Shown: positions 28,419-31,177 of the stretch, one piece after another
Layout of the letters: the number at the start of each line of letters is the position of its first letter
How positions within the stretch are numbered: position 1 is the first letter of the stretch
Translations under genes and position numbers: made by a program
Assembly (NCBI GenBank): GCA_015679605.1
Contig: JAAAVE010000073.1
Location: 1-31,177 of the forward strand
Direction: 5' to 3'
Source of the DNA: Podila epigama
Lineage: Eukaryota > Mortierellomycota > Mortierellomycetes > Mortierellales > Mortierellaceae
Length of the DNA: 31,177 nt
The notes under the pieces: model-generated
Seen by the model: only the letters and a program-made list of their open reading frames with translations
The model's database searches: none
Told to the model about the DNA's origin: nothing

Positions 28419-31177
28419 CTATGCATTACCCGACTCCTTCGCCAACGAGTAAAAGATTGAAGAAGGATTTGCCAACAAGTTCTGGGGCGTATCAAACTCG
28501 GCCACCCGTCCTTGATCCAACACCATGATCCGATCACTGTCCATGACAGTGTTGATACGGTGAGCAATCGTCAAAATCGTGCAGTCTGCAAACTTCTTGC
28601 GGATAATCGCCTGCACCAATGCATCCGTTTCCAGGTCAATTGCGGCTGTTGCCTCATCCAACACCAACAACGATGTCTTTCGCAACAGTGCGCGTGCCAG
28701 ACAAATCAATTGACGCTGACCCACTGAAAAGTTCTCACCACCTTCCAACACTGTTGCATTCAGACCACCATCCATCTGGGAGACATAATCCTTGAGGTAA
28801 GAATCCTCCAATGCCTGCCACAACTCCAGATCACTGCGCGTGCCCAAGGGGTCGAGATTGAACCGAATCGTGCCCGCAAAGAGAACTGGGTCTTGAGGAA
28901 TAATCGAGAAGCGCGATCGCACATCGTACAGACCCAACGTCGCGATATCAACCCCATCCACAAAAATCTGGCCTTTGGCAGACTCGATAATTCGGAACAG
29001 TGCCAACGTCAAACTCGACTTGCCTGCTCCCGTCCTGCCACAGATACCAATCTTTTCGTGCGTTCGGATCGAGCATGTCACGCCTCGGAGTACCAGATCC
29101 AAACCAGGACGGTACCGTGTCTCATAATCGACAAAGTCAACACGACCCTCTGCTGGCCACTCGTTCGTAGGACGATTGGCCGTGATCTCGGGTGCCTCTG
29201 GTTCCAAGTCAATATACTCCTGAAGACGTTCCACGGAAACAATGTTTGATTCAATCTCAGTGTACTGACGCACCATCCAGTTGAGCGTCTGGGTAATGCT
29301 AAGCGCATAAGTCAACGACAGTCCCACAAGACCTGGATCCACTGATTGGTCGCGCGACAATGCCACGACCGCCAAGAACGCGGATCCAAAAATAATGACT
29401 GAACTCAAGGACTCTAGACGGAAGGCCAACCAACGGTTACCGGCAATTGAAGGGTAGAACGCTCTCAAGTTCTGGTCCAAACGTTGCTCATTGCCCTGAA
29501 TGAAGCGCTCCTGTTGACGGTATGCACGGATCGTGCTAGTGCCTCCCAAAGTCTCTTGGAAATGAGCAAACACGGGCGAACGTGAGACAGAGTCCAAACG
29601 GCGGATCTCACGAGATGTTGCCAAATAATAGCGCTGAAGCCAAAGGTAGACAAGACTAAAAGGGAAAATCACAATAATAAAGCTAGGTGTCGAAAGGGTC
29701 ACCACAATGAGCACAGCTGCCACCTGGAACAGGGTACGCGAGTAACCGCCAAACGAACGAGGGAGAACCTCGTCGATCGTGCTCTGGTCCTTGCTGAATC
29801 GGTTCAGAATGCGGCCCATTGGTGTCGTATCAAAGAATCGCATTGGCGAGCGCAAAACACTGTGAAGCATCCTTTGATGCAGAACACGGGCGGAACGGAT
29901 GCCGCAAAAGACCTGAAGGATAATCATCTGGGATGCCGTCAAGAGTGTATAAGTCAGGCCCAAGGCTGCATAGATTCCAATGTAATACATGGGCGAATGT
30001 CGATCATTGCCCAAGTCAACGTTGCCACTCCAATAAGTCAACCAGATCGAAGTCGAAATCGATGCTCCTTGGGAAAAGATCATTGAGAGGATGTAGATTG
30101 CAACTGAAGTGTAGGAGCAAGCCTTGGCATAGGCATGGTAGATACTTCGGCTGACACTGCCTTGCTTCATCTGCTCCTCCGCAATCAAACCCTTGTTGGC
30201 TGGCTCTGGCGCCTTGGCGACCTTGCGCTGGTGGATCGAGGCCACAGAAGGACGGCGTAGGGTACGGACACTGGTAGCACTGCGAATGCTGTCACGGCGA
30301 GCGGAGCGAGGCGTGGTCGAGAGCAAGGGCGCTTCCTCAGCAGGAATGGCCTCCACCTCAACAACATCCTCCTCCAGTTGGATCTCTTGCGCAATAGGCT
30401 GATCAACGTCCTCGGTGTTGTCGTTGTAAGCTGCATCGTTTCCAAATTCGGACACGAGCTGGTACACGTCGCTCTTCTTCTGCATCAGATCCTGGAAGTT
30501 GCCTTGCTCCACAATACGACCGTCACGGAGCATCATGATCGCCGTGGACTGGGCGAGGTATTGGATCTGGTGGGTCACAAAAACACGGGCCTTGCCTGCC
30601 AACAGACCCTTGGGTCCAATAACACGGTCAAAAATGTTACGGCCAACATGGGCATCGACAGCACTCAAGGGATCGTCAAACAGATAAATATCTGCACGAG
30701 AATACACAGCGCGAGCAAGAGAGATTCTGGCCTTTTGGCCTCCAGACAAGTTAATACCACGCTCTCCAATCTCGGTCATGTCACCATCCTGAAGCATGGC
30801 AAAGTCCGGCAACAGACAGCAGGCCTCAATCGTTTGTTGGTAAAAGGCGGCATCGTAGCGATTGCCAAACAAGATGTTGGCACGCAGGGTGTCATTCATA
30901 ATCCATGGCTGCTGAGGAACAAACGCAACCGAGCCTCGGACCCGGATCTCACCAGAGACACGTTCGAGGTCTCCACACAAGGCTGCGATCAATGAACTCT
31001 TTCCTGATCCGACACGGCCAATAACACTCAAAAGACAATCCTTGCGCAAAGCCAGGTTAATGTCAGAGATGACGGGGGCCGAACTCTTATACCAACTATA
31101 AGAGGCATCCTTGGCCAGCAATGCATACTTGTCCGACGCAACCTGGCTAGCACCAGGTGCGGGACGATGACGATCTT
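28419..31177 (-). CDS. ABCC-family (MRP/YOR1-like) ABC transporter, 5' truncated by window
   Basis: One uninterrupted frame of about 919 residues runs to the right edge with no start, so it is the C-terminal two thirds of a full transporter. NBD1 has Walker A GRVGSGKSS, signature LSGGQKARISLARAVYSRA and FDDPLSAVDAHVG. A charged linker follows with basophilic sites (SARRDSIRSATSV, LRRPSVASIHQRK). TMD2 has about six hydrophobic segments. NBD2 has Walker A GRTGAGKSS, FSVGQRQLICLARALLRK and LVLDEATAAIDLETD. In NBD1 the Walker B catalytic Glu is Asp (FDD), whereas NBD2 keeps Glu (LDE), the asymmetry usual for ABCC proteins. Such pumps export conjugated organic anions or xenobiotics across plasma or vacuolar membrane. 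Substrate and localisation are not readable; the N-terminal part lies outside. No introns occur in this part, unlike most neighbours. Confidence 0.95.
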   Translation of the reverse strand, partial: DRHRPAPGASQVASDKYALLAKDASYSWYKSSAPVISDINLALRKDCLLSVIGRVGSGKSSLIAALCGDLERVSGEIRVRGSVAFVPQQPWIMNDTLRANILFGNRYDAAFYQQTIEACCLLPDFAMLQDGDMTEIGERGINLSGGQKARISLARAVYSRADIYLFDDPLSAVDAHVGRNIFDRVIGPKGLLAGKARVFVTHQIQYLAQSTAIMMLRDGRIVEQGNFQDLMQKKSDVYQLVSEFGNDAAYNDNTEDVDQPIAQEIQLEEDVVEVEAIPAEEAPLLSTTPRSARRDSIRSATSVRTLRRPSVASIHQRKVAKAPEPANKGLIAEEQMKQGSVSRSIYHAYAKACSYTSVAIYILSMIFSQGASISTSIWLTYWSGNVDLGNDRHSPMYYIGIYAALGLTYTLLTASQMIILQVFCGIRSARVLHQRMLHSVLRSPMRFFDTTPMGRILNRFSKDQSTIDEVLPRSFGGYSRTLFQVAAVLIVVTLSTPSFIIVIFPFSLVYLWLQRYYLATSREIRRLDSVSRSPVFAHFQETLGGTSTIRAYRQQERFIQGNEQRLDQNLRAFYPSIAGNRWLAFRLESLSSVIIFGSAFLAVVALSRDQSVDPGLVGLSLTYALSITQTLNWMVRQYTEIESNIVSVERLQEYIDLEPEAPEITANRPTNEWPAEGRVDFVDYETRYRPGLDLVLRGVTCSIRTHEKIGICGRTGAGKSSLTLALFRIIESAKGQIFVDGVDIATLGLYDVRSRFSIIPQDPVLFAGTIRFNLDPLGTRSDLELWQALEDSYLKDYVSQMDGGLNATVLEGGENFSVGQRQLICLARALLRKTSLLVLDEATAAIDLETDALVQAIIRKKFADCTILTIAHRINTVMDSDRIMVLDQGRVAEFDTPQNLLANPSSIFYSLAKESGNA

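Overview
The window is fungal nuclear DNA. It holds fourteen protein-coding genes in 31 kb, most split by three or four short introns (usually 70-170 nt) with GT..AG ends and TACTAAC/CTAAC-type branch points. Conserved eukaryotic genes, the verprolin/WIP and Zip3/RNF212 homologues and the intron density suggest an early-diverging filamentous fungus; a Mortierella-type (Mucoromycota) genome is my best guess from general resemblance, not a demonstrated assignment. A run of ten Ns at 15674-15683 shows this is a draft scaffold.

Layout. 1-997 (-): 5' part of an unrecognised gene that leaves the window. 2113-4470 (-): mitochondrial-type PP2C phosphatase. 4471-5949: large intergenic region with decayed tandem repeats. 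5950-11541 (+): three genes in a row, namely a four-helix membrane protein, the splicing-associated factor ESS2, and a RING protein of the Zip3/RNF212 meiotic crossover family. 11712-13447 (-) and 13633-15546 (+): mitochondrial Phe-tRNA synthetase and phosphatidylserine decarboxylase, divergent from a 185-bp promoter. 15714-17904 (+): ALG11 mannosyltransferase. 18100-19011 (-): SEC11 signal peptidase, divergent from verprolin at 19478-21645 (+). 21939-22757 (-): a secreted ten-cysteine protein with a strong TATA box. 23134-24499 (-): an unrecognised His/Gln-rich coiled-coil protein. 25757-28245 (+): a hormone-sensitive-lipase-type alpha/beta hydrolase, convergent with an ABCC transporter (28419 to the right edge, -) that is cut by the window.

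How the genes relate. Most are housekeeping: mitochondrial function (PP2C, PheRS, PSD1), the early secretory pathway (ALG11 for N-glycan precursor assembly, SEC11 for signal peptide cleavage), mRNA splicing (ESS2) and the actin cytoskeleton (verprolin). There is no operon logic, no mobile element, no RNA gene and no CRISPR array that I can support. The less ordinary items are the Zip3/RNF212-like RING protein with an extended RING loop, an internal motif duplication in PSD1, the cysteine-rich secreted protein, two orphan proteins, unusual introns (one GC-AG; two with long A-tracts at or near the acceptor), and CATGC-phased repeats in two promoter regions.

All gene models were assembled by eye from open reading frames, splice sites and phase agreement. 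Models described as phase-consistent have exon lengths that sum to a multiple of three; no transcript data were available.
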